Below are positions 9,534 through 17,031 of a stretch of DNA of 64,000 nt, piece after piece (the first letter of the stretch is position 1; every line of letters begins with the position of its first letter). The position numbers were made by a program, and so were the translations under genes. Source of the stretch: Variovorax paradoxus (lineage in GTDB: Bacteria; Pseudomonadota; Gammaproteobacteria; Burkholderiales; Burkholderiaceae_C); NCBI GenBank assembly GCA_016806145.1, contig CP063166.1, positions 372,001 through 436,000 on the forward strand. The letters are read 5' to 3'. A model generated the notes under the pieces. It made no database searches. It was not told the origin of the DNA and was given only the letters and a program-made list of their open reading frames with translations.

Positions 9534-10295
9534 ATGTCCGTCGCCGGGCCTTCCCTGCCGCCGTCCGTGCGGGCCTTCGTGGATGCCGCCATCGTGGTCG
9601 GCGACCTCGGGCTGCCGCAGTGGTATCCCGAGCCCGGCGGCATCGAGGCCTTCCAGGTCGGCTACCGCTCGCACGGCCACACCGGCGAGGACCTGAGCGG
9701 CGATGCGCCGGGCCAGTGGCATCCCGCCTGGCTCGCGGTGGCGGCCAACTACTTTCGCGATCCCTACTTCATCGATCTGCGCGAGGCCGACGCCGGCTAT
9801 CCGGTCTGGTGGGCGCCGGCCTCGGCCGGCCGCTGGACGCCGTCGCCCGTGGCCGCGTCGATCGAGGGCTTCGGCGCGCTGCTGCGCGCGCTGGCGGCGC
9901 TGGGCGACGACCCGGGCGCGATGCTCGCGCGCATCGAGCGCGAGCCCGGCACCGAGGGCGCGCCCTGGCGCGAGATCCGCGCCAACCTCGCCGAGGCCAT
10001 GGACGCGCCCGACGAGGACGAAGAGGAAGAATCGTTGGCCCCGGTCGACCCCGCGCACTGGACGCGCGGTGCGCTGTTGCTGCGCGACGCGGGCGCGCGC
10101 CGCGTCGAGGTCGCGCAATGCGTGGTGCGGCTGCTCGGTGTCGCGCCGGCACGCGCGCTCGCGCTGCTCAAGGCACTGCCGCTGGAACTGTGCAGCGGTT
10201 TCCAAACTCATCTGGAGGCCGACCTGCGCAGCCTGCGCGCGCTCGGCGCCACGGTGGACTTCGTGCCGGTTGCCTCGGCACCGCATGAAGCCTAA
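9534..10295 (+). CDS. SMI1/KNR4 (SUKH) protein with L7/L12-like end
   Basis: 253 residues. The first ~120 match the SUKH/SMI1-KNR4 pattern: LGLPQWYPEPGGIEAFQVGY, WHPAWLAVAANYFRDPYFIDL, GYPVWWAP..GRWTPSPVAASIEGFGALLRAL. An acidic linker (DAPDEDEEEES) follows. The last ~65 residues (RRVEVAQCVVRLLGVAPARALALLKALP ... LRSLRALGATVDFV) resemble the C-terminal domain of ribosomal protein L7/L12 and ClpS. SUKH domains are known from immunity proteins and, in yeast Knr4, from cell-wall control. Start 9534, 2 bp after mreD and 26 bp before mrdA, so it is part of the shape operon. No catalytic motif; a role as a protein-binding adaptor is inference. Confidence 0.75.
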   Translation: MSVAGPSLPPSVRAFVDAAIVVGDLGLPQWYPEPGGIEAFQVGYRSHGHTGEDLSGDAPGQWHPAWLAVAANYFRDPYFIDLREADAGYPVWWAPASAGRWTPSPVAASIEGFGALLRALAALGDDPGAMLARIEREPGTEGAPWREIRANLAEAMDAPDEDEEEESLAPVDPAHWTRGALLLRDAGARRVEVAQCVVRLLGVAPARALALLKALPLELCSGFQTHLEADLRSLRALGATVDFVPVASAPHEA

Positions 10296-10321
10296 GCTCA
10301 TCCATTGACCGTTCGCCGCCC

Positions 10322-12292
10322 ATGACCGAAATCCGCAACGTCGCCGCCGACCTCGCGCGCTTCAAGCGCCGCGTGATCGTGATCGGCCTCACGGTGCTGT
10401 TCGCCTTCGGGCTGCTGTCGTCGCGGCTGATCTACCTGCAGGTCACGCGCCACGAGGACCTGGCCGAGCAGGCCGAGAGCAACCGCACGGCCGTGGTGCC
10501 GGTGGTGCCCAACCGCGGGCTGATCCTCGATCGCAACGGCATCATCCTGGCCTCCAACTACTCGGCCTACACGCTCGAGATCACGCCCTCGAAGGTGGGC
10601 GACGTGGAGCAGACCATCGACGACCTGACGCAGGTGGTCGAGGTCTCGCCGCGCGACCGGCGCCGCTTCAAGCGCCTGCGCGAGGACTCGCGCAGCTTCG
10701 ACTCGATCCCGATCCGCACCCGCCTGAGCGACGAGGAGGTCGCGCGCTTCGCGGCCCAGCGCTACCGCTTTCCGGGGGTGGAGATCAAGGCGCGGCTGTT
10801 CCGCAACTATCCGCAGGGCGAGCTGGGCTCGCACGTGCTCGGCTACATCGGCCGCATCAACCAGCGCGAGAAGATCGCGATGGAGGACTGGGACGAGGAA
10901 GAGCAGGCCAACTACAAGGGCACCGACTACATCGGCAAGCTCGGCATCGAGCAGAGCTACGAGAAGACGCTGCACGGCCAGACCGGCGTCGAGCAGATGG
11001 AGACCTCGGCCGGCGGCCGCGCGGTGCGCCGGCTCGCGAGCCATCCGGCCACGCCGGGCAACACCGTCATGCTGTCGATCGACATCAAGCTGCAGAAGCT
11101 GGTCGAGGAGATGTACGGCGACCGCCGCGGCGCGCTGGTGGCGATCGATCCCAAGACCGGCGAGGTGCTGGCCTTCGTGAGCAAGCCCACCTTCGACCCC
11201 AACCTGTTCGTCGAGGGCATCGACACCGAGAGCTGGCAGGCGCTGACCGAGTCGATCGACAAGCCGCTGCTCAACCGCGCGCTGCGCGGCACCTACCCGC
11301 CCGGCTCCACCTACAAGCCCTTCATGGCGCTGGCCGCGCTGCAGACCGGCAAGCGCGGCGCCAGCGTGGTGGTCAACGACCCCGGCTACTTCAACTTCGG
11401 CGGCCACCGCTTCGGCAGCCCCGAGGGCAACCTCGGCGGCGTCGACATGCGCCGCTCGATCCAGCTGTCGAGCAACATCTACTACTACTCGCTGGCCAAC
11501 GAGATGGGCGTGGACATGATCCACGACTTCATGAAGCCGCTGGGCTTCGGCCAGATCACCGGCATCGACCTCGGCGGCGAGGTGCGCGGCGTGCTGCCGA
11601 GCACCGAGTGGAAGCGCAACACCTACAAGCGGCCCGAGCAGAAGAAGTGGTACGCGGGCGAGACCATCTCGCTGGGCATCGGCCAGGGCTACAACACCTT
11701 CACCATGCTGCAACTCGCGCAGGCCACCGCGATCGTGGCCAACGGCGGCATCAAGCACAAGCCGCACCTCGCGCTCGCCACGCGCGACACCGTCAGCGGC
11801 CAGGTGGTGCCGCTGCCGCAGCCGCCGGGCGTGAACCTGGGCCTCACGGCGGCCAACATCGCGGTCATCCGCGAGGGCCTGACCAGCGTGGTCACCAGCG
11901 GCACCGCGCGCAGCGTGTTCGCGGGCGCGGGCTACCAGGCGGCCGGCAAGACCGGCACGGCGCAGGCCGTGACGCAGGCGCAGAACACCAAGTACAACGC
12001 CCGCGCGCTCGAGGAGCACCAGCGCGACCACGCGCTGTTCATGGCCTTCGCGCCGGTCAACGATCCCAAGATCGCGCTCGCCGTGATCGTCGAGAACGCC
12101 GGCTGGGGCGCCGGCGCCGCCGCCCCGATCGCGCGCCGCGTGTTCGACTACTGGCTCTCGGACCAGTACCCGAGCGAGGCCGACATGGCGGCCGTGCGCA
12201 TCGGCAAGGCCGGCGCGCCGATGGGCAAGCCGCGCGTGGCCAGCGAGGTCGCCTGGCCGGCCCCCGCGCCGGCGAACGCACCCGCGCCCTGA
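10322..12292 (+). CDS. mrdA: Penicillin-binding protein 2
   Basis: 656-residue class B transpeptidase of the elongasome that cross-links peptidoglycan in the lateral wall. One membrane segment lies at about residues 17-38, then the pedestal domain, then the transpeptidase domain with Ser329 in GSTYKP, SSN at about 383-385, and KTG at about 543-545 (AAGKTGTAQA). Also typical are NRGLILDRNG and FRNYPQGELGSHVLGYIG. Length is near E. coli PBP2 (633). The tail is proline/alanine-rich. It is the last gene of the shape operon here; rodA, often next to mrdA in related genomes, is not downstream. Confidence 0.97.
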   Translation: MTEIRNVAADLARFKRRVIVIGLTVLFAFGLLSSRLIYLQVTRHEDLAEQAESNRTAVVPVVPNRGLILDRNGIILASNYSAYTLEITPSKVGDVEQTIDDLTQVVEVSPRDRRRFKRLREDSRSFDSIPIRTRLSDEEVARFAAQRYRFPGVEIKARLFRNYPQGELGSHVLGYIGRINQREKIAMEDWDEEEQANYKGTDYIGKLGIEQSYEKTLHGQTGVEQMETSAGGRAVRRLASHPATPGNTVMLSIDIKLQKLVEEMYGDRRGALVAIDPKTGEVLAFVSKPTFDPNLFVEGIDTESWQALTESIDKPLLNRALRGTYPPGSTYKPFMALAALQTGKRGASVVVNDPGYFNFGGHRFGSPEGNLGGVDMRRSIQLSSNIYYYSLANEMGVDMIHDFMKPLGFGQITGIDLGGEVRGVLPSTEWKRNTYKRPEQKKWYAGETISLGIGQGYNTFTMLQLAQATAIVANGGIKHKPHLALATRDTVSGQVVPLPQPPGVNLGLTAANIAVIREGLTSVVTSGTARSVFAGAGYQAAGKTGTAQAVTQAQNTKYNARALEEHQRDHALFMAFAPVNDPKIALAVIVENAGWGAGAAAPIARRVFDYWLSDQYPSEADMAAVRIGKAGAPMGKPRVASEVAWPAPAPANAPAP

Positions 12293-12373
12293 GCCGGGGC
12301 GCCTCCTTTCCCCCTTCCGTCCGATCCGCTCGGGGAATTCCCCGATGCCCCCGCCACGCCTGCGATGGGATAG

Positions 12374-12394
12374 TTAGTTCGCCAGCCAAACTAA
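12374..12394. promoter_or_regulatory. Candidate ROK-repressor operator
   Basis: A 21-bp dyad: TTAGTT at 12374-12379 and AACTAA at 12389-12394, with a 9-nt centre that pairs further at two positions. The TTAGTT...AACTAA form resembles operators bound by NagC/XylR-type ROK repressors. It lies 130 bp upstream of the sugar binding-protein start, in the only long gap of the operon, and the ROK gene is at its far end. Binding is inferred. Confidence 0.6.
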
Positions 12395-12524
12395 GTAGCG
12401 CCAAGGTTCTCAATCGGGTCTGCGGCGAACAACAGGCGTGGCCTGGGGCGGGTTCCGGCCTTCTCGCGCCGGTCCCGAAGCACAGGCCGCCTGCACCGGG
12501 CGACTCAACACTGGAGAGACATCG

Positions 12525-13547
12525 ATGCAACTGAAACACACCCTGGCCGCCATGGCTTTCGGTCTGACGGCCGTGGGCGCCATGGCCCAGACCGTGGTCG
12601 GCGTGAGCTGGTCCAACTTCCAGGAAGAACGCTGGAAGACCGACGAGGCCGCGATCAAGGCGCAGCTCGAGAAGCTGGGCGCCAAGTACATCAGTGCCGA
12701 TGCGGGCGGCTCGCCCGAGAAGCAGCTCGGCGACATCGAGGGCCTGATGGCCAAGGGCGCGAAGGCGCTGATCGTGCTGGCGATGGACAAGGACGCGATC
12801 CTGCCCGCCGTGACCAAGGCCACGCGCCAGAAGGTGCCCGTGGTGGCCTACGACCGCCTGATCGAGGCGCCCGGCGTGTTCTACATCACCTTCGACAACG
12901 TCGAGGTCGGCCGCATGGAAGCGCGCGAGGTGCTCAAGGTCAAGCCCAAGGGCAACTACGTGATCATCAAGGGCTCGCCGAGCGACCCGAACGCCGACTT
13001 CCTGCGCGCGGGCCAGCAGGAAGTGCTGGCCGACGCCATCAAGAAGGGCGACATCAAGATCGTCGGCGACGAATACACCGAAGGCTGGAAGCCCGAGGTG
13101 GCGCAGAAGAACATGGAGCAGATCCTTACCAAGAACGGCAACAAGGTCGATGCCGTGGTGGCCGCCAACGACGGCACGGCCGGCGGCGCGGTGGCCGCGC
13201 TCACGGCCAAGGGCCTGCGCGGCATCCCGGTGTCGGGCCAGGACGCCGACTTCGCGGCGCTCAACCGCATCGCGCTGGGCACGCAGACCGCCACCATCTT
13301 CAAGGACTCGCGCGAGCTCGGCCGCGAGGCCGCCAGCGCCGCGCTGGCGCTGTCGCAGGGCAAGCCGGTCGAGAAGGCCGGCACCTGGAACTCGGGCCCG
13401 AAGAAGGTCTCGCTGTCCTCGCGCCTGCTGACGCCGGTGCCGGTCACGCGCGACAACCTCGACGTGGTCGTCAAGGCCGGCTGGATCAAGAAGGACGAAC
13501 TCTGCAAGGGCGTCTCGGGTGCGAACGCGCCGGCGGCCTGCAAGTAA
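12525..13547 (+). CDS. xylF: Xylose-type sugar ABC binding protein
   Basis: 340-residue periplasmic binding protein, type I fold (ribose/xylose group). A signal peptide ends in GAMAQ (about residue 21). Family parts seen: [89 protein letters not shown] and [27 protein letters not shown], all close to XylF. The start at 12525 follows GGAGAG; the longer frame from 12438 lacks a signal peptide. First gene of the importer operon, under the candidate ROK operator. D-xylose is the likely ligand but a related pentose is possible. Confidence 0.88.
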   Translation: MQLKHTLAAMAFGLTAVGAMAQTVVGVSWSNFQEERWKTDEAAIKAQLEKLGAKYISADAGGSPEKQLGDIEGLMAKGAKALIVLAMDKDAILPAVTKATRQKVPVVAYDRLIEAPGVFYITFDNVEVGRMEAREVLKVKPKGNYVIIKGSPSDPNADFLRAGQQEVLADAIKKGDIKIVGDEYTEGWKPEVAQKNMEQILTKNGNKVDAVVAANDGTAGGAVAALTAKGLRGIPVSGQDADFAALNRIALGTQTATIFKDSRELGREAASAALALSQGKPVEKAGTWNSGPKKVSLSSRLLTPVPVTRDNLDVVVKAGWIKKDELCKGVSGANAPAACK

Positions 13548-13559
13548 GAACAGGGCAGG

Positions 13560-13583
13560 GGGACGCACCGCGCGGTGCGTCCC
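13560..13583. other. Perfect 24-nt palindrome after xylF
   Basis: GGGACGCACCGC is followed directly by its exact reverse complement. It starts 12 bp after the xylF stop and has no T-tract. In the RNA it would make a stable stem-loop between the binding-protein and permease genes, a place where hairpins often protect the upstream mRNA so that binding protein exceeds permease. It could also act as a dimer site. Confidence 0.6.
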
Positions 13584-13683
13584 GCCGCGCCGCGCGCGAT
13601 CCGCGGCAGGGCGCGGGCCCCGTCCCCGAGGGGCCGGCCGTGACCGCCGCCGCCCATCCCGTTTTCTCCGAGGGAGTCCTCCA

Positions 13684-14874
13684 ATGAGCAATCCAACCCC
13701 AGGCTGGTGGCGCCGCACCGGCATCGACCTGCGGCTCGTGCTGATGTGCGTGCTGCTGGCGGTGCTGGCGATCGCCTTCAACCTCATGTCGGGCGGCGTG
13801 TTCCTCACGCCCGAGAACCTCTACAACGTGGCCCAGCAGACGGCCGTGGTCGGCATCGTCTCGACCGTGATGGTGCTGATCATCGTGGCGCGCCACATCG
13901 ACCTGTCGGTCGGTTCGGTGATGGGCTTCGTGGGCGTGCTGATCGCCTACCTGCAGTACACCTCGGGCTGGTCCTGGCCCACGGCCTGCCTCGCGGGGCT
14001 CGCGGTGGCGCTGCTGGTGGCCATCTACCAGGGCTGGCTCACGGCGGTGCTCGGCGTGCCCTCGTTCGTGGTCACGCTCGGCGGCCTGATGTCGTTCCGC
14101 GGCGCAGCCTTCCTGGTGGCCGACGGCAAGACCCAGCCGGTCAACGACGAGTTCTTCCAGCGCCTGGGCGGCGGCTACGACGGCGGCATCGGCGTCACGG
14201 CCAGCTGGGCGATCGCGGGGCTGGTGGCGGTGGTGCTGTTCGCGCGCATGGTGCAGAAGCGCCGCGCGCGCACGCGCCACGAGATGCCCAACGAGCCGCT
14301 GTGGATCGAGCTGCTGCTGACCGCGGTGCCGGCGGCCGTGGTGCTGCTGTTCGCGGCCGTGATGAACCACTACAAGATCGACTCGAAGGACGCGCCGCAG
14401 GGCATCCCGATCCCGGTGCTGATCTGGGCCGTGGTGGCGATCGTGCTGTCGTTCATCGTGCACCGCACGCGCTTCGGCCGCTACGTCTTCGCGATGGGCG
14501 GCAATCCCGACGCGGCGGCGCTGGTGGGCATTCCGGTCAAGCGCGTCACGCTGATGCTGTTCGCGCTGCTCGCGGTGCTGGTGACCATCGCGGCCATCGT
14601 CTCGATCGCGCGGCTGAACGCCGGCACCAACTCGCTGGGCACCGGCATGGAGCTCTACGTGATCGCCGCGGCCGTCATCGGCGGCACCGCGCTGGCCGGC
14701 GGCAGCGGCTCGATCTTCGGCTCGGTGCTGGGCGCGCTGATCATGCAGTCGCTCGACAGCGGCATGCTGCTGCTCGACGTGCCGATCGGCAAGCGCATGG
14801 TGATCATCGGCCAGGTGCTGATCGTGGCCGTGGTGTTCGACGTGCTCTATCGCCGCAAATTCGGGGAGAACTGA
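13684..14874 (+). CDS. xylH: Xylose-type sugar ABC permease
   Basis: 396-residue inner-membrane permease of the ribose/xylose (BPD_transp_2) family, with about 10 hydrophobic segments. Typical parts: [97 protein letters not shown] (the ATPase-contact EAA-like loop), and [29 protein letters not shown]. Like XylH it has an extra hydrophilic loop in the middle (about 195-235). The start at 13684 follows GAGGGAGT. It is 2 bp upstream of the ATPase gene. Confidence 0.92.
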   Translation: MSNPTPGWWRRTGIDLRLVLMCVLLAVLAIAFNLMSGGVFLTPENLYNVAQQTAVVGIVSTVMVLIIVARHIDLSVGSVMGFVGVLIAYLQYTSGWSWPTACLAGLAVALLVAIYQGWLTAVLGVPSFVVTLGGLMSFRGAAFLVADGKTQPVNDEFFQRLGGGYDGGIGVTASWAIAGLVAVVLFARMVQKRRARTRHEMPNEPLWIELLLTAVPAAVVLLFAAVMNHYKIDSKDAPQGIPIPVLIWAVVAIVLSFIVHRTRFGRYVFAMGGNPDAAALVGIPVKRVTLMLFALLAVLVTIAAIVSIARLNAGTNSLGTGMELYVIAAAVIGGTALAGGSGSIFGSVLGALIMQSLDSGMLLLDVPIGKRMVIIGQVLIVAVVFDVLYRRKFGEN

Positions 14875-14876
14875 AG

Positions 14877-15677
14877 ATGGCCGAGATCGACAAGACCCGG
14901 CCGCTGGTCGAACTGCAGGAGATCCGCAAGGCCTTCGGCGGCGTGAAGGCGGTCGACGGCGTGAGCGTCAACCTCTATCCGGGCGAGGTGGTGGCGCTGC
15001 TGGGCCACAACGGCGCCGGCAAGTCCACGCTGATGAAGATGCTCGCGGGCGCCTACCCGATCGACTCGGGCGAGGTGCGCATCGCGGGCGACAGGGTCAA
15101 CATCCGCACCCCGGCCGAGGCGCAGGCGCAGGGCATCGAGACCATCTACCAGACGCTGGCGCTGGCCGACAACCTCGACGCGGTGGCCAACCTGTTCCTG
15201 GGCCGAGAGAAGATGACGGCCTGGAACACGCTCGACGACCACTTCATGGAAGTGCAGGCGCGCAAGGTGTTCCAGCGCCTGAACAAGAACTTCACCAACA
15301 TCCGCATCCCGGTGCGCCGCCTCTCGGGCGGCCAGCGCCAGGTGGTGGCGATCTCGCGCGCGCTCTACTTCAACGCGCGCATCCTGATCATGGACGAGCC
15401 CTGCGCCGCGCTCGGTCCCGAAGAAACGGCGATGGTCGGCCGGCTCGTGAAGCAGCTCAAGGACGACGGTGTGGGCATCTTCCTGATCACCCACGACATG
15501 CCCGACGTGTTCTCGCTGAGCGACCGGCTCGCGGTGATGAAGAACGGCAAGCTGGTCGGCACCTACCGCACCGCCGACGTCACCGAGGACGAGGTGCTCG
15601 GCATGATCATCGCAGGCAAGCGGCCCGAGGGCCGCGAGCAGGCGCCGCACGCGGCGACGGCGGTGGCCGCGGCCTGA
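14877..15677 (+). CDS. Sugar ABC ATPase, single cassette
   Basis: 266-residue ATPase energising the permease. One complete cassette: Walker [11 protein letters not shown]-loop [14 protein letters not shown], signature LSGGQRQ, Walker [14 protein letters not shown]-loop ITHD. The usual XylG/RbsA partner has two cassettes (about 500 residues); this one stops after the first, as FrcA-type ATPases do, so it should work as a homodimer. There is no second cassette as pseudogene remains downstream, so it is not a recent truncation. Spacing from xylH is 2 bp. The tail is Ala-rich. Confidence 0.9.
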   Translation: MAEIDKTRPLVELQEIRKAFGGVKAVDGVSVNLYPGEVVALLGHNGAGKSTLMKMLAGAYPIDSGEVRIAGDRVNIRTPAEAQAQGIETIYQTLALADNLDAVANLFLGREKMTAWNTLDDHFMEVQARKVFQRLNKNFTNIRIPVRRLSGGQRQVVAISRALYFNARILIMDEPCAALGPEETAMVGRLVKQLKDDGVGIFLITHDMPDVFSLSDRLAVMKNGKLVGTYRTADVTEDEVLGMIIAGKRPEGREQAPHAATAVAAA

Positions 15678-15701
15678 GGCTTCTCCACCCGGCCCCCGCG
15701 C

Positions 15702-16856
15702 ATGAAGACCATCGGCGACCAGCAGCTGCTCAAGCGCATGAACCGCAGCGTGCTGCTGCGGCTCCTGCGCGCTCAGCCGGGGCTGTCGCGCGCGCGGCTC
15801 GCGAGCGAGAGCGGCCTCACCAAGTCGACCGTGAGCCTGCTGGTGCGCGAGCTGCTCGACGAGGGCTGGCTCAGCGAATCGGGCGCCGCGGTGGCCGACG
15901 GGCTCGGGCGGCCCTCGACCCCGCTGCAGATCAATGTCGGCGTGCGCGCGCTCATGGGCATCGAGATCGCGGTCGACACGGCGCGGCTGGCCTGCGTCTC
16001 GCTGCAGGGCGAGGTGCTGCATTCGGACGAGCAGGCGCTGGCCGACAGCGCGCCGGCCGGCACCTGCGCCCAGGTCGCGCGCATGGCCGCGGCCGCGCAC
16101 CGTCGCCTGGCCGAGCGCGGGCTGCGGCTGTCGAGCATCGGCGTGTGCGTGCCGGGCGCGGTCGACGACTGCACCGGCGAGGTCCGCTTCGCGCCCAACC
16201 TCGGCTGGCGCAACGTGCGCCTGCTGCCGCTGCTCGAGGACGCGCTGGCCGCGGCCGGCCTCACGGGCGTGACGGTGCAGCTGCAGAACGATGCCGACGC
16301 CGCCGCGCTCGGCGAGTACGAGTTCGCCGCGGGCGAGGGCGAGGACCCGCTGATCTTCGTCAACTGCGACGTGGGCGTGGGCGCGGGCGTGGTGCTCAAC
16401 GACCGCCTGTTCACGGGCGCCCAGGGCATGGCCGGCGAGATCGGCCACACCATCCTCGCGCTCGACGGTCCGCCGTGCTCGTGCGGCCGGCGCGGCTGCG
16501 CCGAGGCCTTCTTCGGCGCCCGCGTGCTGGCGCGCGAGGGCGTGGACATGCAGCGCGCCGCCGCGCTGTTCGGCGTGCTGCTGCAGAACCTCTGGGTCAC
16601 CTTCAATCCGCGCGCCATCGTGCTCGGCGGCAAGTCCTGCGCCGAGCACCGCGGCTTCGCGCAGGCCGCCTTCGCGAGCGTCAAGCAGCATGCCGACGGC
16701 GCCGGCATGCCCGCGCCCGAGCTGCGCACCGCGCGCTACGACGCGCTCGCGCCCGCGGTGGGCGCGGCCGCGCTCGCGCTGCACGAGTACCTGCGGCCGC
16801 TGCAGCCCGATGCGCGGGCGCGGCGGGCGAGGGCGGCGCTGGGCGCGCGGGCCTGA
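15702..16856 (+). CDS. ROK-family transcriptional repressor
   Basis: 384 residues: an N-terminal winged HTH (about 10-70, LLKRMNRSVLLRLLRAQPGLSRARLASESGLTKSTVSLLVRELLDEGWL) joined to a ROK sugar-kinase-like domain. The zinc motif is complete, GEIGHTILALDGPPCSCGRRGCAEAFFG (His plus three Cys), and DVGVGAGVVLNDRL is the sugar-binding part. Such XylR/NagC-type proteins repress uptake genes until the sugar binds. It is 24 bp behind the ATPase in the same operon and its likely target is the dyad at 12374-12394. Effector probably xylose or a related aldose. Confidence 0.9.
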   Translation: MKTIGDQQLLKRMNRSVLLRLLRAQPGLSRARLASESGLTKSTVSLLVRELLDEGWLSESGAAVADGLGRPSTPLQINVGVRALMGIEIAVDTARLACVSLQGEVLHSDEQALADSAPAGTCAQVARMAAAAHRRLAERGLRLSSIGVCVPGAVDDCTGEVRFAPNLGWRNVRLLPLLEDALAAAGLTGVTVQLQNDADAAALGEYEFAAGEGEDPLIFVNCDVGVGAGVVLNDRLFTGAQGMAGEIGHTILALDGPPCSCGRRGCAEAFFGARVLAREGVDMQRAAALFGVLLQNLWVTFNPRAIVLGGKSCAEHRGFAQAAFASVKQHADGAGMPAPELRTARYDALAPAVGAAALALHEYLRPLQPDARARRARAALGARA

Positions 16857-17031
16857 GCTACCGGGACTCGCGAGTACCTTCGTCCACGCCGCGCCCGCGC
16901 GCTGCATACCTTGGTGCCCGTGCGCGCGATCTGCCGCGCCGCGCCGGGAGGCACATGCGCGAACCGCCTACGCCGACAGGGCGCGCACGGGACTACGGTG
17001 GGCGCTTGCCCGCCGTTCCGGAGTCCCCGTC

